Positions 9,653 to 18,040 of a stretch of DNA of 64,000 bases are shown here, piece by piece (position 1 is the stretch's first letter; every line of letters starts with the position of its first letter). A program made the translations under genes and the position numbers. The stretch is from Mycolicibacterium boenickei (GTDB lineage: Bacteria; Actinomycetota; Actinomycetes; Mycobacteriales; Mycobacteriaceae): positions 2,356,001 through 2,420,000 of the forward strand of contig NZ_AP022579.1 of the NCBI RefSeq assembly GCF_010731295.1, in the 5' to 3' direction. The notes under the pieces are model-generated. The model saw only the letters and a program-made list of their open reading frames with translations, had not been told where the DNA came from and searched no databases.

Positions 9653-10266
9653 CGAGCGTCTGGGCCGATCCGCCCCGAGGCGAACCGGCTCAGCGCCCCG
9701 GTCTTGGCCAGACCTCGGACCGCGAACCAGGACAGCAGGCCGGCCACGAGCGTGCCGGAGACGATCGCCGAGACGGTGTAGATCACGGCGAAGGTGTTCG
9801 CCGAACCGGGGTACCACAGGATGAGGTCATTGATGGCCAACGCCAATCCCGCGACAGCCCCCGCGAGCAGCGCGACGGGCAATCCCCAACGGCGGTACAG
9901 GAACACCGCGAAGACCAGTTCCGCGCCGATGCCCTGCACCAGGCCTGACTCGAGGGTGAGCACGCCCCACTGGTTGCCGACCAGTGCCGACACCGTGGCG
10001 GCGACGAGCTCGCCGTACAGGGCAGCGCCCGGTTTGCGGATCACCAGAGCGGTGAGCACACCGGCGAACAACCAGCCACCGGCGAGCAGCGCCTGTAATC
10101 CGGGGAGCAGCGCGCTGAGCGGTGCGCTGATCGGGTTGGACGCGATGTTCCACACGACGAACACCAACCCGGCAGCGGTCGCGAGGACGCTGGCGACGAC
10201 GATGTCCACGACCCGCCAGCGCAGCGCGCGAGCAGCCGGCGTGGTGTCGGTCGGCTGGGCGTCCAT
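9649..10266 (-). CDS. ykoE: thiamine/HMP-type ECF substrate-binding subunit, YkoE-like
   Basis: The 205-residue protein has about six hydrophobic helices and YkoE-family features: WRVVDIVVASVLATAAGLVF at the N-terminus, GGWLFAGVLTALVIRKPGAAL, and QGIGAELVFAVFLYRRWG. YkoE subunits bind thiamine or its pyrimidine precursor HMP for import. The ATG at 10266 has AAGGAGAC a few nt upstream. It heads a four-gene operon (ykoE-ykoD-ykoC-kinase) in which every junction overlaps. The 84-nt leader shows no convincing thiamine pyrophosphate riboswitch, although a GCGCAT/ATGCGC stem-loop lies at 10291-10310. Confidence 0.88.
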   Translation of the reverse strand: MDAQPTDTTPAARALRWRVVDIVVASVLATAAGLVFVVWNIASNPISAPLSALLPGLQALLAGGWLFAGVLTALVIRKPGAALYGELVAATVSALVGNQWGVLTLESGLVQGIGAELVFAVFLYRRWGLPVALLAGAVAGLALAINDLILWYPGSANTFAVIYTVSAIVSGTLVAGLLSWFAVRGLAKTGALSRFASGRIGPDAR

Positions 10267-10350
10267 CGGTCTCCTTCGTGCTCCGGCATGGCGCATCCGC
10301 GGGAATGCGCGGCACTCAGTATGAACGGTGCGGAGCCGGCCAGAATCCGG

Positions 10351-10893
10351 CTACCAGAGGTCGCCCGCGCGCCAGTCGCAGATCAGGGGCACTGACATCG
10401 TGAAATCGTGAGCCGTGGCGTCCGTCGGGAGCAGGAAGATCCGGTCGGCCGGGTCGTACGTGTCGATGACCCCGTCAGGGGTATCGGCCTGGGTCGGGCC
10501 CATCCAGAGTTGCCAGCCGCGGCCGGCATAGAACTGGGCAGCGCTCTCCACCGCGTCGAGCGCGCCGATGTCGTGTCCGGTGCGGATGATCGATTCCGTG
10601 TGGTCCATCACCAGACGGCCCAGGCCGCGGCCCTGCTGGTCACCGCGCACAGCGACAGCTTCGACGTAGCCGGTGTCGAAGACCTTGTCCGCGTGACGCA
10701 GCGTGCGGGGCACCACAGCCGCATGCGCCAGCAACTCGCGATCCTCGGTGACCAACACGTGTGCGCCGTCGACACCGTGAAGCCAGTCGTACTCGCGGAA
10801 AGCGTCGCCGAATGCCGCGCGGACCAATTTCTCGGCCGAACTCAGGACCTCTGGGCTCAGTTCGCCGGGCTCGGCCACCACGACGTCGATCAC
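10351..10893 (-). CDS. AAC(2')-I-like GNAT aminoglycoside N-acetyltransferase homologue
   Basis: The 180-residue GNAT protein aligns along its whole length with the mycobacterial aminoglycoside 2'-N-acetyltransferase family as I remember it: DWLHGVDGAHVLV, LAHAAVVPRTLRH, the acetyl-CoA region GYVEAVAVRGDQQGRGLGRLV near residue 75, FYAGRGWQLWMGPTQ, and the family's C-terminal signature CDWRAGDLW. The chromosomal AAC(2') of mycobacteria (Rv0262c and relatives) lies elsewhere, so this is probably a diverged second family member. Whether it acetylates drugs, peptidoglycan or another amine cannot be read from sequence. It lies 84 nt upstream of ykoE on the same strand. Confidence 0.8.
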   Translation of the reverse strand: MIDVVVAEPGELSPEVLSSAEKLVRAAFGDAFREYDWLHGVDGAHVLVTEDRELLAHAAVVPRTLRHADKVFDTGYVEAVAVRGDQQGRGLGRLVMDHTESIIRTGHDIGALDAVESAAQFYAGRGWQLWMGPTQADTPDGVIDTYDPADRIFLLPTDATAHDFTMSVPLICDWRAGDLW

Positions 10894-10951
10894 CCGCTCA
10901 GGATGCCACTGGCCGCCGCGACTTCCGGGTAGCCGCGCGGGTCCCTCGGGC

Positions 10952-10985
10952 CTGCCTCACCGACACAGCGGCGACGGTGAGGCAG
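10952..10985 (-). terminator. stem-loop downstream of the VOC protein gene
   Basis: CTGCCTCACCG (10952-10962) and CGGTGAGGCAG (10975-10985) form an 11-bp perfect stem with a 12-nt loop, 17 nt past the stop codon of the minus-strand VOC gene. There is no T-run, so it would be a mycobacterial-type tail-less terminator or an mRNA 3' stabiliser. Confidence 0.5.
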
Positions 10986-11001
10986 AGCCGAGCGGCTGAG
11001 G

Positions 11002-11454
11002 CTACTGCCCGGACTTCATCGCCTGTTCGATCTCGTCGATGCTTACCTCGCGGACGGGTTGCCCGAGTGACCACTGGTGCCCGAAGGGGTCGCGCACCAC
11101 GCCGTACCGGTCGCCCCAGAACTGATCTTCCAGCTCAGCGACCACCTCGGCACCGGCCTCGACGGCGCGGGCGAACTTATCCTCGACATCGGTGACGGTC
11201 AGGTGGATGGTCACCGGGGTGCCGCCCAGGGCCTTGGGCGTCGACGGCTTGCCGTCGTTGTACTCGGGAAAGTCGTCGTTGAGCATCACCGTCGACCCGT
11301 TGATGGTCAGGGCGGCGTGCACGAGCTTGCCGTCAGGCCCGGGTACCCGGCCCAACTCGGTGGCGCCGAACGCTTTGACGTAGAAATCGATTGCCGCTGC
11401 GGCGTCGTCGACAACGAGGTGCGGAGTGACTGCGGGTGTTACTTCGATCGCCAT
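11002..11454 (-). CDS. VOC (glyoxalase/PhnB-like) family protein, Rv0887c-like
   Basis: The 150-residue protein starts MAIEVTPAVTPHLVVDDAAAAIDFYVKAFGA and shows paired beta-alpha-beta-beta-beta units of the vicinal oxygen chelate fold, as in PhnB-like proteins: HAALTINGSTVMLNDDFPEY and DRYGVVRDPFGHQWSL. The metal-binding pattern is of the PhnB type, so substrate prediction is unsafe; members include fosfomycin- and glyoxal-related enzymes as well as uncharacterised proteins. AGGAGA lies 5 nt before the ATG. By position it corresponds to Rv0887c. Confidence 0.88.
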   Translation of the reverse strand: MAIEVTPAVTPHLVVDDAAAAIDFYVKAFGATELGRVPGPDGKLVHAALTINGSTVMLNDDFPEYNDGKPSTPKALGGTPVTIHLTVTDVEDKFARAVEAGAEVVAELEDQFWGDRYGVVRDPFGHQWSLGQPVREVSIDEIEQAMKSGQ

Positions 11455-11575
11455 TGTTTTCTCCTGATATTGGTGAGCGGACTCAATGCAGACCCGCGCG
11501 GCGGGCGGATCTCATCGCCGGACAAGCCCCATGCAACCACCGGGGTCTGACATCCGCACGAACGGCTCAGAGAGA

Positions 11576-12190
11576 TCAGGTGACGGAGAAGGTCCGCGGC
11601 AGCTCGGTGCGGCCGGTCAGCGCCATCAGCACGGTCTCACCCTCGCCCAGCTCCACCGCGATCTGGGTGGCCAGCACGCCCGCCGCTTCCAGCACCTCTT
11701 TCGGCAGGTCGGCGGAAAGACCTGTGGCCCGGGCGATGTCGAGGCTGTGCACGGCGAGTTCGAAGATGCGGGTCGGCAGGTATCCGCTCAACCGGATGCC
11801 GAAGCCACCGATGACGGTGATCAACGGGTCTCCGGCGTCGTCGATGTCGTCCAGGGCCCGGCTCGCCAGCGCGTCCACCGCGGCGGCCGGATCGGAGCCC
11901 AGGTCACGCCCGGCCTGCCTGCCGCGCTCGATGATGGCCTCGGCGCCGGCGTCGGACATGACCCCGCGCATGGCCGCGTAGTACTCGACCGGGCCGGCCA
12001 GATCGGCCGTCGACGCCGGGGACTGCAGATACGTGCTGACCGTGATCAGCGAGCGCGAGGTGTGGCCCACCAGGGCCCGCAGATCCCACTCGCCCAAACC
12101 GGGGCGAGCGAACGAATCCGCCGGCAGCACTTGCACCAATCTGGCGAAAGCATGTGCTGCAGAGGCGAACACGTCGCGACCGGCGATCAT
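11576..12190 (-). CDS. maleylpyruvate isomerase N-terminal / mycothiol-dependent (DinB-like) protein
   Basis: The 204-residue protein has the mycothiol-dependent maleylpyruvate isomerase N-terminal domain: FARLVQVLPADSFARPGLGEWDLRALVGHTSRSL (residues 15-48), with the metal-ligand histidine in GHTS, then RIFELAVHSLDIARATGL near residue 145, which supplies the other His. These enzymes use mycothiol as cofactor in isomerase or transferase reactions; the substrate is unknown. ATG 12190 overlaps the citA stop by 4 nt (ATGA), so the gene is translationally coupled to citrate synthase. That coupling is unusual and the reason for it is not evident. Confidence 0.8.
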   Translation of the reverse strand: MIAGRDVFASAAHAFARLVQVLPADSFARPGLGEWDLRALVGHTSRSLITVSTYLQSPASTADLAGPVEYYAAMRGVMSDAGAEAIIERGRQAGRDLGSDPAAAVDALASRALDDIDDAGDPLITVIGGFGIRLSGYLPTRIFELAVHSLDIARATGLSADLPKEVLEAAGVLATQIAVELGEGETVLMALTGRTELPRTFSVT

Positions 12191-13305
12191 GACGTGGCGA
12201 TCTTGTCCCATCCGGCCACCGACTCCACGCTGCGTGGTTCCGGGCCGACGTAGATGGCGGCCGGGCGGACCAGTTTGCCCAGCCGCTTCTGCTCCAGGAT
12301 GTGGGCGCACCACCCGGCGGTCCGCCCGCAGGTGAACATCGCGGGCATCATCGAGGCGGGCACCTGGGCGAAGTCCAGGATCACCGCGGCCCAGAACTCG
12401 ACGTTGGTCTCGATGGCCCGGTCCGGGCGGCGCTCGCGCAGCTCGGCCAGGGCGGCCTGCTCCAGCGCTGCGGCCACCTCGTAGCGGGGCGCCGCGAGAC
12501 GTTGGGCCGTGGCCCGCAGCACCCGCGCCCGCGGGTCCTCGGCGCGGTAGACGCGGTGCCCGAAGCCCATCAGCTTGTCGCCGCGATCCAGGATGCCCTT
12601 GACCACCGCGCGGGCGTCACCGGTCTTCTCGACCTCTTCGATCATCGGCAGCACCCGGGCCGGGGCGCCGCCGTGCAGCGGCCCGCTCATCGCGCCCACC
12701 GCACCCGACAGGGAAGCCGCGACATCGGCGCCCGTCGAGGCGATCACCCGGGCGGTGAACGTCGACGCGTTCATCCCGTGCTCGGCGGCGGTGACCCAGT
12801 AGGCGTCGATCGCCTCGACATGCTTCGGATCGGGGTCGCCCTGCCAGCGCGTCATGAAACGTGCTGTGACCGTGTCGCATTCGTCGATCGTGCGCTGGGG
12901 CACCGCGGGCTGGTAGATGCCACGGGCGGACTGGGCGACGTAGGACAGTGCCATCACCGATGCGCGGGCCAGCTGGTCCCGCGCGGTGTCGTCGTCGATG
13001 TCCAACAGCGGTGCGTAGCCCCAGATTGGGGCCAGCATGGCCAGCCCGGCCTGGACGTCGACCCGCACGTCGCCACTGTGAATCGGCAGCGGGAACGGCT
13101 CGGCCGGAGGCAGACCCGTACCGAAGCTGCCGTCGACCAGCAGTCCCCAGACGTCTCCGAAGGTGACCCGGTGGCCGACCAGGTCCTCGATGTTCACGCC
13201 CCGGTAGCGCAGCGCACCACCGTCCTTGTCCGGTTCAGCGATCTCGGTGGTGAAGGCGACGACGCCTTCGAGGCCGGCAACGAAGTCTTCCGGTACAGCT
13301 GGCAT
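12187..13305 (-). CDS. citA: citrate synthase 2 (CitA)
   Basis: The 372-residue citrate synthase has the catalytic elements [16 protein letters not shown] (His of the HGGA segment), [18 protein letters not shown] (second His) and [32 protein letters not shown] near residue 300. It condenses acetyl-CoA with oxaloacetate. It is shorter than the gltA2 product at 16187-17491 and is the Rv0889c-type isozyme. The citA and pdxH start codons are divergent and 41 nt apart, and citA is followed by an overlapping gene for a mycothiol-dependent protein. Confidence 0.94.
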   Translation of the reverse strand: MPAVPEDFVAGLEGVVAFTTEIAEPDKDGGALRYRGVNIEDLVGHRVTFGDVWGLLVDGSFGTGLPPAEPFPLPIHSGDVRVDVQAGLAMLAPIWGYAPLLDIDDDTARDQLARASVMALSYVAQSARGIYQPAVPQRTIDECDTVTARFMTRWQGDPDPKHVEAIDAYWVTAAEHGMNASTFTARVIASTGADVAASLSGAVGAMSGPLHGGAPARVLPMIEEVEKTGDARAVVKGILDRGDKLMGFGHRVYRAEDPRARVLRATAQRLAAPRYEVAAALEQAALAELRERRPDRAIETNVEFWAAVILDFAQVPASMMPAMFTCGRTAGWCAHILEQKRLGKLVRPAAIYVGPEPRSVESVAGWDKIATS

Positions 13306-13333
13306 GGCCAGATTCTTGCACCAACTCCAGGCG

Positions 13334-13349
13334 TAGCGTTACCGCGGTG
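13334..13349 (+). promoter_or_regulatory. predicted leaderless promoter of pdxH
   Basis: TAGCGT at 13334-13339 fits the mycobacterial TANNNT -10 consensus. The usual 7-nt spacing places transcription start on the GTG start codon at 13347. No Shine-Dalgarno is present, which supports a leaderless mRNA. Confidence 0.4.
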
Positions 13350-14036
13350 GCAAGACCCTCTGGACACACCCCCGATCACCACGAGCATGACCTGGCTGCC
13401 ATGCGCGTGGACTACGTCGAGAAGGACGGCTGCGGCGACCTGGACGTCGACTGGCTCGGAGAGGACCCGGAAACCGGCTGGCTGACCCTGCTGCGTACGT
13501 GGTTGGCCGACGCGTACCGGGCCGGGGCGCCCGAGCCCAACGCCATGGTGGTGGCGACGACGGACGACGAGGGAAGACCGGTCACCCGAACGGTGTTGTG
13601 CAAGAGCATGGACGAGACCGGCATCACGTTCTACACCAACTATGACTCCGCCAAGGGGACCCAGCTGGCCGCGAACCCCTACGCCTCGGCGACCTTCCCC
13701 TGGTACGGCCTGGGGCGTCAGGTCCACGTGCGGGGGCCGGTGACCAAGGTGAGCCGTGAGGACACCGAGGCGTACTGGTCCAAGCGCCCCCGAGGTTCAC
13801 AGCTCGGCGCCTGGGCGTCGCAGCAGTCGGGTCCGATCGCGTCGCGGGAGGCACTGCTGGCCCAGTTCGCCGAGGTGACCGAGCGGTTCGCCGCCTTCGA
13901 TGTGGTCCCGGTGCCGCCGAACTGGGGCGGATACCTGATCGCCCCGGAGAGCGTCGAGTTCTGGCAGGGCCGGGAGAACCGGGTGCACAACCGAATTCGC
14001 GTGATCGGCAATCAAGCCGAGCGCCTACAGCCCTAG
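13347..14036 (+). CDS. pdxH: pyridoxamine 5'-phosphate oxidase
   Basis: The 229-residue flavoenzyme makes pyridoxal 5'-phosphate. Typical PdxH segments are [11 protein letters not shown] at the N-terminus, [23 protein letters not shown] near residue 65, [25 protein letters not shown] (FMN-binding Lys and Tyr), and the C-terminal [17 protein letters not shown]. The GTG start has no ribosome binding site and is probably leaderless. The stop codon shares one base with the GTG start of the MFS exporter (TAGTG), so the two are cotranscribed. PLP is the cofactor of SerC encoded nearby, although the two genes are not in one operon. Confidence 0.93.
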   Translation: MARPSGHTPDHHEHDLAAMRVDYVEKDGCGDLDVDWLGEDPETGWLTLLRTWLADAYRAGAPEPNAMVVATTDDEGRPVTRTVLCKSMDETGITFYTNYDSAKGTQLAANPYASATFPWYGLGRQVHVRGPVTKVSREDTEAYWSKRPRGSQLGAWASQQSGPIASREALLAQFAEVTERFAAFDVVPVPPNWGGYLIAPESVEFWQGRENRVHNRIRVIGNQAERLQP

Positions 14037-15343
14037 TGCGTAGGTTCTTCGCCGACACCACGCCGCTGCGCACACCGGATTTCCGGCGGCTGTGGCTGGC
14101 CGGAATCCCGACCGTCATCGGCGCCAACCTGACCATCTTCGCGGTGCCGGTGCAGCTGTATGTGCTCACCGAGAACTCGGCGTACGTGGGGTTGTCCGGC
14201 CTGTTCGCGCTGGTGCCGCTGGTGGTCTTCGGGCTGTGGGGCGGGGCCTGGGCCGACGCGATGGACCGCAGGCTGCTGCTGATCATCGCCTCGATCGGTT
14301 TGGCCGGGGCCTCGGTGCTGTTGTGGCTGCAGGCGGCGCTGGAGCTGAACAACGTCTGGGTGGTGCTGTGTCTGCTGGGTGTGCAGCAGGCGTTCTATGC
14401 CATCAACAGCCCGACGCGCTCGGCGGCCATCCCGCGCATGCTGCCGGGGGAGCAGCTTCCCGCGGCGAACTCGCTGAACATGACGGTCATGCAGTTCGGC
14501 GCGATCGTCGGGCCGCTGATGGCCGGGTTCCTGCTGAACTGGGTGGACCTGTCGACGCTGTATCTGATTGATGCAGTGACCTGTCTGGCACCGATCTGGG
14601 CGACCTTCCGGCTGGCGCCGATGCCGCCGGTGAGCACCGAGGAGGGCGCCTCTCGCTGGGGACTGACGGCGGTGCTGGACGGCTTCCGCTATCTGGCAGG
14701 CAACCGGGTGGTGTTGATGTCGTTCGTCGTGGATCTGGTGGCGATGATCTTCGGCATGCCGCGCGCGTTGTTCCCCCAGATGGCGCACGAGAGCTTCGGC
14801 GGGCCCGTCGAGGGCGGCACCGCCATGGCGTTGCTGGCCGCGGCGATGTCGGTCGGAGCGGTGGCAGGCGGCGTCTTCTCGGGCTGGCTGCCGCGGATCC
14901 GCAGGCAGGGCCTGGCCGTGGTGGTCGCGATCCTGGTGTGGGGTGTGGCGATGGTCGGCTTCGGTATCGCAGGTGGGGCGGCGGGCGGTTCCGCCGGTTT
15001 GGTGCTGTGGATTGCGTTGGCGTTCTTGGCGATCGGCGGTGCGGCCGACATGGTGTCGGCCGCGTTCCGGTCGACGATCCTGCAGCAGGCGGCCTCCGAT
15101 GAGCTGCGTGGCCGCCTGCAGGGCGTGTTCACCGTCGTGGTCGCGGGCGGCCCGCGGTTGGCCGACACGCTGCACGGGGCGGCGGCCGCGGCGGTGGGCA
15201 CGACGGTCGCCGCAGCCGGTGGCGGTGCCCTCGTGGTCGTCGGCGTGGTGATCGCGGCCCTGGCGGTGCCGGCATTCGTGCGCTACCGGGTGAGCACGAG
15301 CGCGGGTGTGCCGCAAGAACAGTCCGAGCCGGACAAAGTATGA
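14036..15343 (+). CDS. MFS exporter, EntS/Tap-like
   Basis: The 435-residue protein has about twelve predicted membrane helices. The MFS motif A between helices 2 and 3 reads GAWADAMDRRLLL, and the motif at the N-terminus is TPDFRRLWLAGIPTVIGANLTIFAVPVQLYVLT, as in the EntS and Tap group of drug or siderophore exporters. The GTG start overlaps the last base of the pdxH stop codon, so translation is coupled. The substrate is unknown. A TetR gene follows 81 nt downstream but has its own promoter and operator. Confidence 0.85.
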   Translation: MRRFFADTTPLRTPDFRRLWLAGIPTVIGANLTIFAVPVQLYVLTENSAYVGLSGLFALVPLVVFGLWGGAWADAMDRRLLLIIASIGLAGASVLLWLQAALELNNVWVVLCLLGVQQAFYAINSPTRSAAIPRMLPGEQLPAANSLNMTVMQFGAIVGPLMAGFLLNWVDLSTLYLIDAVTCLAPIWATFRLAPMPPVSTEEGASRWGLTAVLDGFRYLAGNRVVLMSFVVDLVAMIFGMPRALFPQMAHESFGGPVEGGTAMALLAAAMSVGAVAGGVFSGWLPRIRRQGLAVVVAILVWGVAMVGFGIAGGAAGGSAGLVLWIALAFLAIGGAADMVSAAFRSTILQQAASDELRGRLQGVFTVVVAGGPRLADTLHGAAAAAVGTTVAAAGGGALVVVGVVIAALAVPAFVRYRVSTSAGVPQEQSEPDKV

Positions 15344-15381
15344 CCATCGGCGAATGGCACTGAACGCCACTTAGTTGCCGA

Positions 15382-15404
15382 AAAGGACCGAAGAGCAGTC
15401 CTTT
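15382..15404. promoter_or_regulatory. inverted repeat, probable autoregulatory operator of the TetR gene
   Basis: AAAGGAC (15382-15388) and GTCCTTT (15398-15404) are perfect 7-bp arms separated by 9 nt. They lie just upstream of a TANNNT -10 candidate (TAGCAT, 15411-15416) and 21 nt before the TetR GTG start. Position and symmetry suit autorepression by the TetR protein. Confidence 0.5.
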
Positions 15405-15424
15405 GGGCGCTAGCATCCGATCTC

Positions 15425-16096
15425 GTGGTTGACGTTGTGCGGCAGGCTGAGACGGGTTTGCGTGAACGCAAAAAACAACGTACCCGCGCGATGCTGATCG
15501 AGGCTGCCATCGATCTGTGCGACCGCCAGGGGTTCGAGCACACCACCGTCGAACAGATCGCCGCGGTAGCGGATGTGTCGCCGCGCACATTCAGCCGCTA
15601 CTTCGCCACAAAGGATGCCGTCGTCCTGGCATTCGTCGACGAGGTGATCGAGATCGTCGCGGTCGCGCTCGCCGCCCAGCCGCCCGGGATCCCGCATATC
15701 GAGGCGCTGTACCGGGCCCACGTGGAGGCGTTCCTGAAGACCAAGACCGCGCCGCCCACTCAGCTCACGTCGGATCGGCTGTTGGCCTCGGCGCGCATCG
15801 TCACCTCTTCTCCGGCGCTGATGCAGTCCGCTTCGGAGTTCCGGGTGGACGCGGTCAACGAGGCGCTGGCCGAGCGGATGGGAGTGCCCGGCGACGACCG
15901 CCGCCTCAAGCTGACCGCCGTGGTCTGGGGGTCGATCCTGATGACCGCCATCGCTGACCTGGGATCTCAGGCAAATTGGGGTTCGGTGACGGTGGATGAC
16001 ATCGTCGGTCTGATCGAGGCGACATACGCCGATTTCCGGGCGGTCGCGGCCGGTGTTCAGCAGGTGCCCGAACCCGCGCTCAGCCACCTTTCCTAA
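15425..16096 (+). CDS. TetR-family transcriptional regulator
   Basis: The 223-residue protein has an N-terminal TetR DNA-binding domain: RAMLIEAAIDLCDRQGFEHTTVEQIAAVADVSPRTFSRYFATKDAVVLAF, residues 19-68, with the recognition helix in SPRTFSRYF. The C-terminal ligand domain is unassigned. The GTG start lies 8 nt after the -10 candidate TAGCAT and lacks a ribosome binding site, so it is probably leaderless. It follows the MFS exporter gene, its most likely target besides itself, and precedes gltA2. Confidence 0.88.
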   Translation: MVDVVRQAETGLRERKKQRTRAMLIEAAIDLCDRQGFEHTTVEQIAAVADVSPRTFSRYFATKDAVVLAFVDEVIEIVAVALAAQPPGIPHIEALYRAHVEAFLKTKTAPPTQLTSDRLLASARIVTSSPALMQSASEFRVDAVNEALAERMGVPGDDRRLKLTAVVWGSILMTAIADLGSQANWGSVTVDDIVGLIEATYADFRAVAAGVQQVPEPALSHLS

Positions 16097-16186
16097 CCCA
16101 TTGGTAACCCCCCGCGGGCAGCGCCGATCGATTGCGACTACCTTTTGTAGAGCAGTTGTCGGTTCCAGGACGATGAAGGGATTCCC

Positions 16187-17491
16187 GTGGCCGAAAACCC
16201 GTCGAGTGGGCAGGAGCTTGCCACTCTCAAGTACCCCGGTGGCGAGATTGATCTCGATATCGTCCATGCCACCGAGGGCAGCGACGGCATCGCGCTTGGT
16301 CCGTTGCTGGCCAAGACCGGCTACACCACGTTTGATGGTGGCTTCGTCAACACCGCGTCCACCAAGTCGGCGATCACGTACATCGACGGCGACGCCGGCA
16401 TCCTGCGGTATCGGGGTATCCCGATCGAGCAGCTGGCCGAGAATTCCACGTTCATCGAGGTCAGCTACCTGCTGATCTATGGTGAGTTGCCGACGGCCGA
16501 GCAGTTGGAGGCGTTCACCACCCAGATCCAGCGGCACACGTTGCTGCACGAGGATCTGAAGCGGTTCTTCGACGGGTTCCCGCGCAACGCGCATCCGATG
16601 CCGGTGCTGTCGAGTGCGGTCAACGCGTTGAGCGCCTACTACCAGGATTCGCTGGATCCGCTGGACAAGAAGCAGGTCGAGCTGTCGACGATCCGGTTGC
16701 TGGCCAAGCTGCCGACGATCGCGGCGTACGCCTACAAGAAGTCCGAGGGGCAGCCGTTCCTGTACCCGGACAACTCGCTGACGTTGGTCGAGAACTTCCT
16801 GCGGATGACGTTCGGCTTCCCGGCCGAGCCCTATGAGGTCGATCCCGAGATCGTCCGGGCGCTGGACATGCTGTTGATCCTGCACGCCGATCACGAGCAG
16901 AACTGTTCGACCTCGACGGTGCGTCTGGTCGGCTCGTCGCAGGCCAACCTGTTCACCTCGATCTCCGGCGGGATCAACGCGTTGTGGGGCCCGCTGCACG
17001 GTGGTGCCAACCAGGCGGTGCTGGAGATGCTGGAGAAGATCCGCACCGGCGACGACGACGTGCAGACCTTCGTCAAGAAGGTCAAGAACCGTGAAGACGG
17101 TGTGAAGCTGATGGGCTTCGGTCACCGGGTGTACAAGAACTACGACCCGCGGGCGCGGATCGTCAAGGAGCAGGCCGACAAGATCCTGGGCAAGCTGGGC
17201 GGCGACGATGAGCTGCTCGACATCGCCAAGCAGCTCGAAGAGATCGCGTTGACCGATGACTTCTTCATCGAGCGCAAGCTGTACCCGAACGTCGATTACT
17301 ACACCGGCGTGATCTACCGGGCGATGGGCTTCCCGACGCGCATGTTCACCGTGCTGTTCGCGCTGGGCCGGTTGCCGGGCTGGATCGCGCACTGGCGGGA
17401 GATGCACTCGGAGCCCAACAAGATCGGCCGCCCGCGCCAGATCTACACCGGCTACACCGAGCGCGGCTACGTCGACATCAACAAGCGCTGA
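16187..17491 (+). CDS. gltA2: citrate synthase 1 (GltA2)
   Basis: The 434-residue enzyme is the full-length, TCA-cycle type citrate synthase. It has the N-terminal beta-rich region (YPGGEIDLDIVHATEGSDGI), HADHEQNCSTSTVRLVGSS near residue 230, the catalytic LWGPLHGGANQAVLEML and GFGHRVYKNYDPRARI histidines, and the C-terminal DYYTGVIYRAMGFPTRMFTVLFALGRLPGW. The GTG start has GAAGGGA about 6 nt upstream. A strong intrinsic terminator follows. It corresponds to Rv0896. With citA 3 kb away, the cell carries two citrate synthases in this window. Confidence 0.96.
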   Translation: MAENPSSGQELATLKYPGGEIDLDIVHATEGSDGIALGPLLAKTGYTTFDGGFVNTASTKSAITYIDGDAGILRYRGIPIEQLAENSTFIEVSYLLIYGELPTAEQLEAFTTQIQRHTLLHEDLKRFFDGFPRNAHPMPVLSSAVNALSAYYQDSLDPLDKKQVELSTIRLLAKLPTIAAYAYKKSEGQPFLYPDNSLTLVENFLRMTFGFPAEPYEVDPEIVRALDMLLILHADHEQNCSTSTVRLVGSSQANLFTSISGGINALWGPLHGGANQAVLEMLEKIRTGDDDVQTFVKKVKNREDGVKLMGFGHRVYKNYDPRARIVKEQADKILGKLGGDDELLDIAKQLEEIALTDDFFIERKLYPNVDYYTGVIYRAMGFPTRMFTVLFALGRLPGWIAHWREMHSEPNKIGRPRQIYTGYTERGYVDINKR

Positions 17492-17503
17492 GATCATCTG
17501 ACG

Positions 17504-17535
17504 AAAGCCCGGGGGCACTGCGCTCCCGGGCTTTT
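17504..17535 (+). terminator. rho-independent terminator of gltA2
   Basis: AAAGCCCGGG (17504-17513) pairs perfectly with CCCGGGCTTT (17525-17534) around an 11-nt loop and ends in TTTT, 12 nt after the gltA2 stop. Because both arms are A/T-flanked it may also work for the convergent YbaK gene. Confidence 0.85.
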
Positions 17536-17546
17536 GCCATGCCGGA

Positions 17547-18011
17547 TCAGCGCACCGCGAGCGGGACGCCGCCGGTGAGGGCCAGTAGTTGTGCGTAGGT
17601 CAGGGGCATGACCGAATCGGCGGTGCCTGCCGCGGTCCAGATCACCGGGTAGGACGCCAGCGTCTGGTCGACGACGGTGCGCAGCGGTGCCGGATGGCCC
17701 GTCGGCGCCACGCCACCGATGACCTGTCCGGTCGCGTTCCGGACGAGCTTGGGGTCGGCCTTGCGGATGGCGGTGGCCCCCAGATGATCGGCGACGACGC
17801 CGGTGTCCACCCGGGCGGCGCCGCTGGCCATGACCAGCAGTGGTTCGCCGTCGCATTCGAACACCAGGCTGTTGGCGATGGCCCCGACCTCGCAGCCCAG
17901 TTGCTGGGCGGCCGCGGCGGCCGTCTTGGCGTCGGCGTCGAGGATCTTGATGGCCGGTTCGATGCCCGCGGCGGCCACAGCAGCGGCGACGAGTGAGTTC
18001 CGTTCGTTCAC
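17547..18011 (-). CDS. YbaK/ProX-type aminoacyl-tRNA deacylase-like protein
   Basis: The 154-residue protein has the YbaK/PrdX fold: GCEVGAIANSLVFECDGEPLLVMASGAARVDT near residue 45, and the C-terminal VRNATGQVIGGVAPTGHPAPLRTVVD with the conserved GGxxPxGH. Family members hydrolyse mischarged tRNAs. The lysine usual just before SLVF in bacterial YbaK/ProX proteins is Asn here, so classical activity should not be assumed. GTG 18011 is chosen because AGGAGAC lies 10 nt upstream. It is the second gene after the amidohydrolase gene, 29 nt apart on the same strand. Confidence 0.8.
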   Translation of the reverse strand: MNERNSLVAAAVAAAGIEPAIKILDADAKTAAAAAQQLGCEVGAIANSLVFECDGEPLLVMASGAARVDTGVVADHLGATAIRKADPKLVRNATGQVIGGVAPTGHPAPLRTVVDQTLASYPVIWTAAGTADSVMPLTYAQLLALTGGVPLAVR

Positions 18012-18040
18012 AGTGACGATTGTCTCCTGGTTGTCCAGCG

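Noticed and set aside
10267..10350. Possible thiamine pyrophosphate riboswitch before ykoE
   Set aside because: The 84-nt leader lacks the CUGAGA core and the ACCUGA-type block of the TPP element; only a simple GCGCAT/ATGCGC stem-loop is present.
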